A DNA stretch of 64,000 nt from Paracidovorax avenae ATCC 19860 (GTDB lineage Bacteria > Pseudomonadota > Gammaproteobacteria > Burkholderiales > Burkholderiaceae_C). A model generated the notes under the pieces. That model worked only from the letters and a program-made list of their open reading frames with translations, did not search any database and was not told the origin of the DNA. Below are positions 25,061-32,850 of this stretch, piece after piece. The position numbers and the translations under genes are program-made. The stretch lies in NCBI RefSeq assembly GCF_000176855.2, contig NC_015138.1:2790001-2854000 (forward strand), in the 5' to 3' direction. Position 1 is the stretch's first letter. Each line of letters opens with the position of its first letter.

Positions 25061-26230
25061 ATGAGTTTCGTTCCAGGCGGCCGCCAGGGCCCCCCGGGCC
25101 CGCTGAGCGGCGTGCGCGTGCTCGACCTGAGCGCCTATATCGCTGGTCCCTACGGCTGCTCGCTGCTGGCGGACCAGGGCGCGGAGGTCGTCAAGATCGA
25201 GCCGCCGGACGGCGACAACCTGCGCAAATACCCTTCGACGCTGGAGGCGGAGAGCCGGGCCTTCCTGGGCGTGAACCGCAGCAAGTGGGGCATGGTGCTG
25301 GACCTGAAGCAGGAGGCCGACCACGCCGTATTCTTGCGCATGGCCCGCGAGGCCGACGTGCTGGTGCACAACTTCCGCCCGGGCGTGCCCGAGCGCCTGG
25401 GCATCGGGTTCGAGCGGCTGGCGCAGCTCAATCCGCGGCTGGTGTATTGCAGCGTGACCGGCTATGGCAGCCGCGGGCCGCTCAAGGCCAAGGCGGGCTA
25501 CGACCAGGTGCTGCAGACCATGACGGGCATGTGCGCCATGCAGGGCAAGGCCGGCGGGCCGCCGGAGATCCTCTATGGATCGGTCGTGGACTACTACGCG
25601 TCGGCGCTGGTGGCCGGCGGCGTGGCCTCGGCGCTGTACGAGCGCGAGCGCAGCGGCATTGGCCAGCACGTGGGCGTGTCGCTGTTGCGGGCCGCGCTCA
25701 CCATGCAGTCGGCGCGGCTGGTGTGGGCGGATGGCGAACCGCGCGAGGTGGGGCGGGACATGCGCTCGGGCGGCATCACCGGCCTGCACCCGACGAAGGA
25801 AGGCTACCTTTACCTCTCGGCCAATACGCAGCATTTCTGGGCGGCGCTGTGCCGCAAGACGGGCCTGGATGCCCTGGCGGCCGATGCGCGCTATGACACG
25901 GTGCGCAAGCGCGCGCAGCACAGGGACGAACTGGTGCCCCTGCTGCGCCAGGCCCTGGCGCGGCGCAGCGCCCTCGAATGGGAAGAGCTGTTCGGCGAGG
26001 AAGTACCGTGCGCGGCCGCCCGGGCGGTGGAGGACATGTTCGCGCATCCGCAGGTGGAGGCCGAAGGCATGATCACCCGCTTCGACCATCCGGTGCTGGG
26101 AAGCTACCGGGGATTCGCCGGCGCGGTGGAGTTCGGCCGCACGGCCGGCCCGCAGGCCTTCGCCGCGCCGACGCTCGGCCAGCACACCGATGCGATCCGC
26201 CAGGGGCTGCGCCCTGGCAAGGCCCCATGA
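25061..26230 (+). CDS. CaiB/BaiF-family (class III) CoA transferase
   Basis: The 389-residue protein starts MSFVPGGRQGPPGPLSGVRV and then LDLSAYIAGPYGCSLLADQG, the class III CoA-transferase N-terminus. Asp of the catalytic region is expected in the NRSKWGMVLDLK segment, and GYGSRGPLKAKAGYDQVLQT is typical. AGGAGG lies 9 bases before the ATG at 25061, which is preferred over an ATG at 25052 that lies on top of that site. These enzymes move CoA between carboxylic acids. It probably activates the substrate of the CitE-like lyase. Its stop overlaps the amidohydrolase start. Confidence 0.88.
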   Translation: MSFVPGGRQGPPGPLSGVRVLDLSAYIAGPYGCSLLADQGAEVVKIEPPDGDNLRKYPSTLEAESRAFLGVNRSKWGMVLDLKQEADHAVFLRMAREADVLVHNFRPGVPERLGIGFERLAQLNPRLVYCSVTGYGSRGPLKAKAGYDQVLQTMTGMCAMQGKAGGPPEILYGSVVDYYASALVAGGVASALYERERSGIGQHVGVSLLRAALTMQSARLVWADGEPREVGRDMRSGGITGLHPTKEGYLYLSANTQHFWAALCRKTGLDALAADARYDTVRKRAQHRDELVPLLRQALARRSALEWEELFGEEVPCAAARAVEDMFAHPQVEAEGMITRFDHPVLGSYRGFAGAVEFGRTAGPQAFAAPTLGQHTDAIRQGLRPGKAP

Positions 26231-27090
26231 ACGGTGGAACGGCGCTGCCCGGTCTGCCGGAGGTGCCGGAACTGCCGGCCGGGGCCTGCGATGCCCACCT
26301 GCACGTGTTCGACGGGCGCTTCCCCGTGGCGGCACCCCATGCGATGCAGGCCGCGGCCACCGCCGCGGACTACCTGCGCCTGCGCACGCGCCTGGGGTTG
26401 AGCCGCGCGGTGGTGGTGCAGCCGCGGGCGCACGGCGTGGACAACCAGGCCACCCTGGACGCGATCCGCGTGCTCGGCCCGGACAGGACCCGGGGCGTGG
26501 CCGTCGTACGGCCGGAGATCACCGACGGGCAACTGCAGGCACTGCATGCCGGCGGCATCCGCGGGCTGCGCTTTTCCCTGCATTCCGACCGCGATGCCGC
26601 GGTGGGGCTGGACATGCTGCGCCCGCTGGCGGCGCGCATCCATGCCCTGGGCTGGCACCTGCAGTTGCACTGGCGCGCCGACCAGATCGTGGCGCAGCGC
26701 GGCCTCCTGTGCGGCCTGCCCTGCCCGCTGGTGTTCGACCACATGGCGCGCGCGGGCGGACCGGGCGACGAGGCGCAGGCAGCGTTTTCCCTGGTGCGGG
26801 ACCTGGTGCAGGCCGGGCGGGCCTGGGTCAAGCTGTCGGGCCCGTACCTCAACAGCGCGCAAGGCCTGGAATCGGGCTATGCGGATTGCGAGGCGCTGGT
26901 GCAGGCATGGGTGCGCGAGGCGCCCGAACGATTGGTCTGGGGCAGCGACTGGCCCCATGTCACCGAAGGCGAGCGGCGCCCCGGTCCGGAACTGCTGTTG
27001 CGGTTGCTGGCATGCTGGCTGCCCGATCCTGCCATGCGCCGGCAGGTGCTGGTCGCCAATGCCTGCGCGCTGTACGGATTCGGCGACTGA
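26227..27090 (+). CDS. Amidohydrolase-2 family protein (PDC hydrolase/lactonase-like)
   Basis: The 287-residue protein has the metal-binding start CDAHLHVFDGRFP, LQLHWRADQ in the middle, VFDHMAR and the end motif WGSDWPHV with the catalytic Asp. These are hallmarks of the amidohydrolase-2 barrel of 2-pyrone-4,6-dicarboxylate hydrolases and sugar-acid lactonases. It overlaps the CoA-transferase stop by ATGA. It may open a lactone, feeding the acid to the CoA transferase and lyase. Substrate assignment is inferred only. Confidence 0.82.
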   Translation: MNGGTALPGLPEVPELPAGACDAHLHVFDGRFPVAAPHAMQAAATAADYLRLRTRLGLSRAVVVQPRAHGVDNQATLDAIRVLGPDRTRGVAVVRPEITDGQLQALHAGGIRGLRFSLHSDRDAAVGLDMLRPLAARIHALGWHLQLHWRADQIVAQRGLLCGLPCPLVFDHMARAGGPGDEAQAAFSLVRDLVQAGRAWVKLSGPYLNSAQGLESGYADCEALVQAWVREAPERLVWGSDWPHVTEGERRPGPELLLRLLACWLPDPAMRRQVLVANACALYGFGD

Positions 27091-27122
27091 GATTTTTTTT
27101 CCATCAGGAAAGGACCGAGGAG

Positions 27123-28091
27123 ATGAAGAAGATGAAGAAAGCAATCTGGCTGGCGGCCGCTGTCGCCGCCCTGGCCCATGGCGCAGTGCGGGCCGCGCCC
27201 TATCCGGAACAGCCCATCACGCTGGTGGTGCCGTTTTCCGCGGGCGGGGGCGCCGACAATGCCGCGCGCATCCTGGCCAAGGGCCTGGGCGAGGTGTCGG
27301 GGCAGAGCGTGATCGTGGACAACAAGCCCGGCGCCAGCGGCTCCATCGGCGGCGCGGCCGTGGCGCGGGCCCGGCCCGACGGCTATACGGTGCTGTTCGA
27401 TGCGTCGTCGTTCGCGATCAACCCGGCGCTGCGCAAGCTGCCGTTCGATCCCGCCAAGGACCTGGTGGCGGTGTCGCAGATCATCAGCGTGCCCAACATC
27501 CTCGTGGTGGCGCCCTCCTCGCCCTACAACACGCTGCCGGACTTCCTGGCCGCGGCACGCGCGAAGCCCGGCAAGCTCACCTACGCTTCCTACGGACCGG
27601 GCAGCCTCGCGCAGATGGCCGTGGAACTGCTGCGGATCGACGCGAAGTTCGAAGCCGTGCACGTACCCTACAAGGGCGGCGCGCCGGCCATCATGGACGT
27701 GATGGGAGGGCAGGTCGATGTGTACTTCGCAAACGCGGCATCCAGCCTCAGCTACGTGAAAAGCGGCAAGCTCAAGGCCCTGGCCGTCTCCTCGGCCACC
27801 CGCATGAAGGAACTGCCCTCGGTGCCCACCGTGCAGGAGGCGGGCATCAAGGGCTACCAGGTGATGGAGTGGAACGGCCTGTTCGTGCCCGCGGGCACGC
27901 CGCCGGCGGTGATCGCGCGCCTGCAGGAGCTGTCGCAGAAGGCCCTGGCACTGCCGGACGTGCGCAGCAGCCTGGACGCGCTGGGACTGACGCCGGTGGG
28001 CAGTTCCTCCGCGGAATTCCAGAACTTCGTGAATGCGGAGCGCAAGCGCTGGGACACGGTGGTGAAGACGAACGGCATCACGGCGAACTGA
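27123..28091 (+). CDS. Second Bug/TctC-type substrate-binding protein
   Basis: The 322-residue precursor begins MKKMKKAIWLAAAVAALAHG and is cleaved after VRA. TctC features include YPEQPITLVVPFSAGGGADN, VIVDNKPGASGSIGGAAVAR and HVPYKGGAPAIMDV. It closes the LysR-linked operon, which therefore encodes two such receptors but no TctAB membrane part. GAGGAG precedes the first ATG closely, and an ATG three codons later is possible. It differs in sequence from the receptor at 24036, so the two may recognise different acids. Confidence 0.9.
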   Translation: MKKMKKAIWLAAAVAALAHGAVRAAPYPEQPITLVVPFSAGGGADNAARILAKGLGEVSGQSVIVDNKPGASGSIGGAAVARARPDGYTVLFDASSFAINPALRKLPFDPAKDLVAVSQIISVPNILVVAPSSPYNTLPDFLAAARAKPGKLTYASYGPGSLAQMAVELLRIDAKFEAVHVPYKGGAPAIMDVMGGQVDVYFANAASSLSYVKSGKLKALAVSSATRMKELPSVPTVQEAGIKGYQVMEWNGLFVPAGTPPAVIARLQELSQKALALPDVRSSLDALGLTPVGSSSAEFQNFVNAERKRWDTVVKTNGITAN

Positions 28092-28170
28092 GGTTTGCCG
28101 GGGGGCGGCCCGGATGCATGCGGCCCGGCGAGGATATGCTGTGCCGGATCTCCTTCTTCCGGAGTCCTGG

Positions 28171-29145
28171 ATGCCCTCTTCCGCCCCCCTGCCGCCGCTC
28201 GGACGGCGCACCTGGCTGCTGCTCGCGGCCTCTGCCCTGGCCACCGCCTGCACCACGTCCCCGGATCGTTTCCAGGGGACGTTCCTGCAGCCCTGGAAAA
28301 GCTACGAATCCCTGTCGCCCGAGGAATGGCGCCGCCGCCTGCGGGCCACCCGGGCCCTGGGCTGCGACGAAATCGTGCTGCAGTGGAGCGCCACGGAAGG
28401 CGGCGCGCACCCCTGGGCGCTGCCGGAGGCGCTCATCGCGATGCTGTTCGACGAGGCCGGGCGCGAGGGCATGGGCATCCGCGTGGGCGTGCCCTACGAC
28501 GAGCGGTGGTGGACCGTGCTCGCGTCACGCGATCCTGGCGCGCTGCCGGCCTTCCTCGCGGCCACGCAGGCGCGCTGCCTGCAGTACCTGGCGGCAGCGC
28601 CCTGGCCCCGCCAGCAGGGTTTCCGTGGCTGGTACCTGCCCTATGAGCTGGACCAGTACAACTGGGCCACCGCCGAACGCCGGGCGCTGCTCGTGCCCTG
28701 GCTGCAGGCCATCGCCGCGGGGGCTGGCAGCCACGCGCCGCTGGCGGTGTCCACGTTCTTCAGCAAGCTGCAGACGCCGGGCACCCTGACCGCGCTGTGG
28801 ACGGACATCCTCGAAAAGGTGGCGCTGCGGCCCATGCTGCAGGACGGGGTCGGCGTGGCCGGCATGGGCAACTATGCGGGGCTCGAACCGCTGCGCGCAC
28901 TGCTGCGCCAGCGCGGCGTGCCCTTCGACCTGATCATCGAGCTGTTCGAGCAGCTGCCCCCCGAGCCGGGCACGGGCGATGCCTTCCGCGCGCGCGCTGC
29001 CACGGCCGCGCGGGTGCGGGCGCAGATGGACGTCGCGCGGACGTATGGCGCGGAGCGGGTCATCGCCTTCGCGATCGATCCCTGGATGCTCGGGGACACC
29101 CCGGAAGCCCGCCAGCTGTGGCAGGAATGGCAACAGGGCCGTTGA
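28171..29145 (+). CDS. DUF4434-type lipoprotein, probable glycoside-hydrolase-like barrel
   Basis: The 324-residue precursor has a lipoprotein signal (RRTWLLLAASALATAC, lipidated Cys near residue 27). The mature part (QGTFLQPWKSYESLSPEEWR, ATRALGCDEIVLQW, GFRGWYLPYELDQYNW, GVGVAGMG) resembles the DUF4434 family, whose members look like TIM-barrel glycosidases. Acidic residues at YELDQ and IIELFEQ could be catalytic. GGAG lies 7 bases before the ATG at 28171; an upstream in-frame ATG lacks a signal peptide. It stands just before the Dlt-like trio and near the exopolysaccharide operon, so a role in trimming or releasing that polymer is plausible. Confidence 0.65.
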   Translation: MPSSAPLPPLGRRTWLLLAASALATACTTSPDRFQGTFLQPWKSYESLSPEEWRRRLRATRALGCDEIVLQWSATEGGAHPWALPEALIAMLFDEAGREGMGIRVGVPYDERWWTVLASRDPGALPAFLAATQARCLQYLAAAPWPRQQGFRGWYLPYELDQYNWATAERRALLVPWLQAIAAGAGSHAPLAVSTFFSKLQTPGTLTALWTDILEKVALRPMLQDGVGVAGMGNYAGLEPLRALLRQRGVPFDLIIELFEQLPPEPGTGDAFRARAATAARVRAQMDVARTYGAERVIAFAIDPWMLGDTPEARQLWQEWQQGR

Positions 29146-29187
29146 GCTGACGCAAACAAGGGGGCCGTCGGCCATCAGGCTATTGTC

Positions 29188-29234
29188 TTATCAATAAAAA
29201 CTATCGAAAATCGATAGAACGCAGAAATTGATAA
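29188..29234. promoter_or_regulatory. Nested palindromes before the acyl-CoA-dehydrogenase-like gene
   Basis: An inner perfect inverted repeat CTATCGA (29201-29207) and TCGATAG (29211-29217) is enclosed by an outer one, TTATCAAT (29188-29195) and ATTGATAA (29227-29234). The stretch is AT-rich, unlike its surroundings, and ends 3 bases before the ATG at 29238. It looks like an operator overlapping a promoter or a structured 5' leader. Confidence 0.5.
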
Positions 29235-29237
29235 ACA

Positions 29238-30410
29238 ATGGGCCTCGCAGACACCCCCGCCAATGCCGCGCCCGGCGCGCCGGACAGCCATTCGCCTTGC
29301 GCCATCGCGGCCCGCCATGCGGATGCCGTGGACCGGGAGGGGCGCCTGCCCACCGAGGCACTGGACAGCCTGCGCGCCCGGGAGTGGCTGGGCCTGCTGG
29401 TGCCGCGCCGGTATGGCGGCCCGGAATGGTCCCTGCGCGCGGTGGCGAACCTCTGCCGCGAACTGTCGGAGTCGTGTGCGTCCACCGGCCTGATCTTCGC
29501 GATGCACCATTCGCAGGCGGCCGTGGCGGTGCGGCAAGCGGGCGAAAGCGCCTGGCACCAGGAACTGCTGCAGCGCATGGCACGGGAGCAATACGTGGTC
29601 GCGTCCGCCACCACCGAGGGCGCGACGGGAGGCTCGATCCGCACCAGCGCCTGTTTCCTGGACCGCCGTGGCGACGCCCTGCACCTGGACAAGCAGGGCT
29701 CGGTCATTTCCTACGCCCGTGCCGCCGACGTGATCCTGGTGTCCGCGCGGCGCGAGGAAGACGCCGCTCCTTCCGACCAGCAGCTGGTCGCGGTCATGCG
29801 CGGGCAGTTCCGGCTCACGCCCCAGGGGCGCTGGAATCCGATGGGCATGCGCGGCGCCTGCACCGACCGGTTCGATCTCCATGCGGAATGCGGCGTGGAG
29901 CAGGTCTTCGACGGGCCTTTCGCCAAGGCGATGTCGGAGGCGATGCTCCCGACATCGCACATCCTGCTGGGCGCCGTCTGGCTGGGCATCGCGGTGTCCG
30001 CACTGTCGCGCGCCCGGGCCTTCCTGCGCATGCGCAACCGCAGCGGCCAGCCGCCCAACCCCGTCGCCAACCTGCGGCTGGCCGAGGGCGAGAGCCTCGT
30101 CCAGCAGTTCCGCGCCCTGCTGGCCACCAATGTCGCGCTGTACGAGGATGCGGCAACCCAGGCCACGGCACACGAACGGCTGGTGAGCTACAACGCGTTG
30201 AAGGTGGGCGCGTCCGAACTGGTCGTGCGCATCACCGACATCGCGCTGCGCATCTGCGGCATCCAGGGGTACATGGACGATGCCGGCGAGTTCTATCTCA
30301 GCCGGCACATCCGCGACGCCCATTCCGCGATGGTGATGGTCAACGACGACCGCATTCTCGGCAACATCGCCCCCGTCGCGCTGGGCGTGCCGCTCGGGCG
30401 CGACATCTGA
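29238..30410 (+). CDS. Acyl-CoA-dehydrogenase-like flavoprotein linked to a DltA/DltC pair
   Basis: The 390-residue protein has acyl-CoA dehydrogenase architecture: an N-terminal helical domain (AREWLGLLVPRRYGGPEWSL, typical LxxPxxxGG), a mid beta domain with ASATTEGATGGSIRTSA (FAD contact) and NPMGMRGACTDRFDL, and a C-terminal four-helix domain (SYNALKVGASELVVRITDIA, then RICGIQGYMDD). The DszC/SfnC-like branch and dehydrogenases acting on carrier-bound aminoacyl groups share this layout. There is no clear ribosome binding site. The next genes encode a carrier protein and an adenylating ligase, so the substrate may be an aminoacyl thioester on that carrier. This resembles the logic of prolyl-carrier oxidation, but the ligase is DltA-like and not of the proline type. 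Confidence 0.8.
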   Translation: MGLADTPANAAPGAPDSHSPCAIAARHADAVDREGRLPTEALDSLRAREWLGLLVPRRYGGPEWSLRAVANLCRELSESCASTGLIFAMHHSQAAVAVRQAGESAWHQELLQRMAREQYVVASATTEGATGGSIRTSACFLDRRGDALHLDKQGSVISYARAADVILVSARREEDAAPSDQQLVAVMRGQFRLTPQGRWNPMGMRGACTDRFDLHAECGVEQVFDGPFAKAMSEAMLPTSHILLGAVWLGIAVSALSRARAFLRMRNRSGQPPNPVANLRLAEGESLVQQFRALLATNVALYEDAATQATAHERLVSYNALKVGASELVVRITDIALRICGIQGYMDDAGEFYLSRHIRDAHSAMVMVNDDRILGNIAPVALGVPLGRDI

Positions 30411-30464
30411 GCCCGCCGCCTTTACTCCTCCCTGCTCCGTCCACCGATACCGCCCTTTTCCACC

Positions 30465-30698
30465 ATGACCCACTCCGAAATCGAAGCCCAACTGGCCGAC
30501 ATGATCCAGGCAGCCGTGCTCAAGAAAGTCGCTCCCGATACGCTGCTGCTGGAGTCCGGCCTGCTCGACTCGGTCGCTGCCGTCGATCTCATGCTGGCCA
30601 TCGAGGGGCGCTTCGGCTGCACGGTGCCGATCACCGAGGTGGAGGAGCACCTGCGCTCACTGCGCACGCTGTCCAACTACGTCGCGGCCCACTGCTGA
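30465..30698 (+). CDS. DltC-like acyl/aminoacyl carrier protein
   Basis: The 77-residue acidic protein has the phosphopantetheine site Ser36 in ESGLLDSVAAVDL and the following LAIEGRFGCTVPITEVEEHL, which tracks DltC (GLLDSFGTVELLLAIENRF, VPITEF) closely. It should be modified by a 4'-phosphopantetheinyl transferase encoded elsewhere and hold a thioester-bound group supplied by the ligase at 30717. It lies 54 bp after the dehydrogenase gene and 18 bp before the ligase gene, so the three are one transcription unit. DltC in Firmicutes delivers D-alanine to the membrane O-acyltransferase DltB. Confidence 0.82.
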   Translation: MTHSEIEAQLADMIQAAVLKKVAPDTLLLESGLLDSVAAVDLMLAIEGRFGCTVPITEVEEHLRSLRTLSNYVAAHC

Positions 30699-30716
30699 AC
30701 GCAGCCGCCGGCCGCC

Positions 30717-32156
30717 ATGCATTTCGATTTCGACGCCGGGGAATTCCGGGACTCTTCCGTGCGGCCCGACGCGCTGGCCGTGATCGCCCACGACCGCAGC
30801 CTGAGCTGGCGGGCGCTGCAGGCCGAAGCCACGGCCTGGTGCCAGGAAGCCCGGGCCCTGGGCCTGAGGGCCGGTGCGCCCATCGTCATCCGCGGCCACA
30901 AGGAGGCCGCGTTCATGGTGGCCCTGGCCGGCGCGCTGATGCTGAAGGCCCCGTTCGTGCCGGTCGATGCCGTCTATCCGGCCGAGCGGCTGCACAGCAT
31001 CATCGCCACGCTCGACGCCCACCTCATGTTCGACGCCGCCGCTGGCCGCTTCGAGGTGCTGCGCCCCGGCCCCGCCCCTGAACTGGCGGAGAAGGATCTG
31101 GGCTACATCATGTTCACCTCGGGCACGACCGGGCAGCCCAAGGGCGTGCAGATCGGGCGCGAGGGAGTGCAGGGACTGATCGACTGGATGCGGCTGGATT
31201 TCGATCTCGGCCCGGCGCCGGTCTTCCTCAACCACACGGTGTTCAGCTTCGACGTGTCGCTCTACGACGTGTTCGGCACGCTGGCGCTGGGGGGCAGCAT
31301 CCTGATGCTGGACCGGGGGCGCGCGGCCTCGTCGCAGGAGGTCTCGGCGCTCATCGCGCGCCACCGGGCGACGACCTGGGTCTCCACGCCATCGTTCGCG
31401 CAGCAGCAGCTGATCAATCCCGCGTTCTCCCAGGCCGCCCTGCCCTCGCTGCGCACCTTCCTCTTCTGCGGGGAACCGCTGCCGGTGCCGCTGGCGCGCC
31501 AGTTGCGCAAGCGCTTTCCCGGCGTGCCGATCCTCAACACCTACGGCCCGACCGAGGCCACCGTGGCCACCACGCTGCTGCGCGTGGACGATGCGCTGCT
31601 GGCCACCGATGCGGTGATGCCGATCGGGCATGCCAAGCGCGATTCGCGTGTGTACAGCGATGGCGGCGAGCTCTGCATCGTGGGCCCGCACGTGATGCGG
31701 GGCTACATCAACCGGCCGGACCTCAATGCCACGCGCATGTTCATGCGCGATGGCCAGCGTGGCTTCCGCACCGGAGACCTGGGCACGGAGGCGGACGGCG
31801 GCATGCTGTTCTGTCAGGGCCGCATCGACGACCAGATCAAGCTCAACGGATACCGGCTGGAGTTGCTGGAGGTGGATGCAGCGCTCGCCACGCTGCCGGG
31901 CGCGCGCGCCGGGGCCGCCGTGGCCCTGCGCCGGCCGAACGGCACGGTGGCGCGCCTGGTCGCCTTCGTGGAAACGGGCGACGGCGCGCCCGGCCTGCCG
32001 GCGGAACTGGAAGGCTGGAAGGAGCTGCTGGCCGTGCGGCTGCCGCACTACATGCTGCCCACCGAACTGCTGCCCTGCGCGCGCCTGCCGGTGTCGGTCA
32101 ACTACAAGATCGATCGCGCGAAGCTGGCGGAGATGTACCAGGCGCTCAACGCCTGA
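30717..32156 (+). CDS. DltA-like amino acid adenylating ligase
   Basis: The 479-residue protein follows D-alanine:carrier ligase DltA over nearly its full length. Motifs are FTSGTTGQPKG (residue 133 on), FLNHTVFSFDVSLYDVF, TPSFAQQQL, FCGEPLP with Cys251 in the place of the DltA Cys linked to D-Ala recognition, NTYGPTEATV, FRTGDLG, LFCQGRIDDQIKLNGYRLEL and the catalytic Lys464 in NYKIDR. It should adenylate a small amino acid, probably D-alanine, and load it on the adjacent carrier. No dltB or dltD follows. Instead the gene converges tail to tail, with an 11-bp overlap, on an algI/algJ/algF set that contains the same enzyme types (MBOAT and SGNH). Confidence 0.85.
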   Translation: MHFDFDAGEFRDSSVRPDALAVIAHDRSLSWRALQAEATAWCQEARALGLRAGAPIVIRGHKEAAFMVALAGALMLKAPFVPVDAVYPAERLHSIIATLDAHLMFDAAAGRFEVLRPGPAPELAEKDLGYIMFTSGTTGQPKGVQIGREGVQGLIDWMRLDFDLGPAPVFLNHTVFSFDVSLYDVFGTLALGGSILMLDRGRAASSQEVSALIARHRATTWVSTPSFAQQQLINPAFSQAALPSLRTFLFCGEPLPVPLARQLRKRFPGVPILNTYGPTEATVATTLLRVDDALLATDAVMPIGHAKRDSRVYSDGGELCIVGPHVMRGYINRPDLNATRMFMRDGQRGFRTGDLGTEADGGMLFCQGRIDDQIKLNGYRLELLEVDAALATLPGARAGAAVALRRPNGTVARLVAFVETGDGAPGLPAELEGWKELLAVRLPHYMLPTELLPCARLPVSVNYKIDRAKLAEMYQALNA

Positions 32157-32835
32157 CGCTGTCTGTGCGGCTGGGCTGCATGGCGAGCACGGGCCGGGCC
32201 GCCGGCCCGGTCAGGAAGAGGCTGAGGTGGTCGCCGGCCTGCAGCGGCGGCAGCGCCCGGGCGGCCGTGGCCGCCGCGTCGCCGCAGCGGGCCGACAGCT
32301 GGGCCTGCACCGGGTTCACCTGCCGCGCAGCCGAGGTGTTCGGGGCCACGTCGCGGAAGACCGGCGTGCCCGCGGGCGACAGCACCAGTTGCGCCGTGCC
32401 GCAGCCTTGCGCGAGGTTGTAGAAGCGCAGTTCCGCCTTCAGGGCATCCTGCGTGTCGGTCGTGTCATCGATGGGAGCGAGGGCGTATTTGTCGCCCTCG
32501 CGGCGCAGCACGAGCGTGGTGAAGCTGCCGGGCCGCACCTCCAGGCTGGCCGCGGGCCGCCCGTCCACCACCACCGCGAATGCCTTGCCACCTCCCACGA
32601 TGGCGTAGCTGGTGGCGGGTGTCTCTCCACCGATGCGCTGGGCCTCTCCCTCGGCCACGCGCACCAGCAGCGTGCCGGGCAAGGGATTGGCCACCCGCAC
32701 GAAGGCAGCGCCGGCCGGCGGGCGGGCGGCATAGAGCTGCGACAGCACGCCTTCCTGGGCGCCTGCCCCCGCCGCGGCGAGGCCGAGGGACAAGGCGGTG
32801 GCCAGTCGGCGAAGCAAGAAAGGAGAAGCAGGCAT
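32146..32835 (-). CDS. AlgF-like periplasmic polysaccharide-acetylation protein
   Basis: The 229-residue precursor has a signal peptide ending AGAGAQE, then two beta-sandwich segments (LYAARPPAGAAFVRVANPLP and AELRFYNLAQGCGTAQLVLS) as in AlgF, a helper in alginate O-acetylation. It is the last gene of the minus-strand operon, 15 bp behind algI, and its 3' end overlaps the convergent DltA-like gene. Two Cys (QGCGT, SARCGD) may form a disulfide. In Pseudomonas AlgF works with AlgI, AlgJ and AlgX to move acetyl groups onto the polymer. Confidence 0.75.
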   Translation of the reverse strand: MPASPFLLRRLATALSLGLAAAGAGAQEGVLSQLYAARPPAGAAFVRVANPLPGTLLVRVAEGEAQRIGGETPATSYAIVGGGKAFAVVVDGRPAASLEVRPGSFTTLVLRREGDKYALAPIDDTTDTQDALKAELRFYNLAQGCGTAQLVLSPAGTPVFRDVAPNTSAARQVNPVQAQLSARCGDAAATAARALPPLQAGDHLSLFLTGPAARPVLAMQPSRTDSVRR

Positions 32836-32850
32836 GTGCGGGTCCGTGGG

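Noticed and set aside
30717..32156. Proline-type adenylation enzyme for pyrrole formation (PltF/RedM-like)
   Set aside because: The dehydrogenase-carrier-ligase order suggested it, but the ligase motifs (FCGEPLP, TPSFAQQQL, LFCQGRIDDQIKLNGYRLEL) follow DltA.
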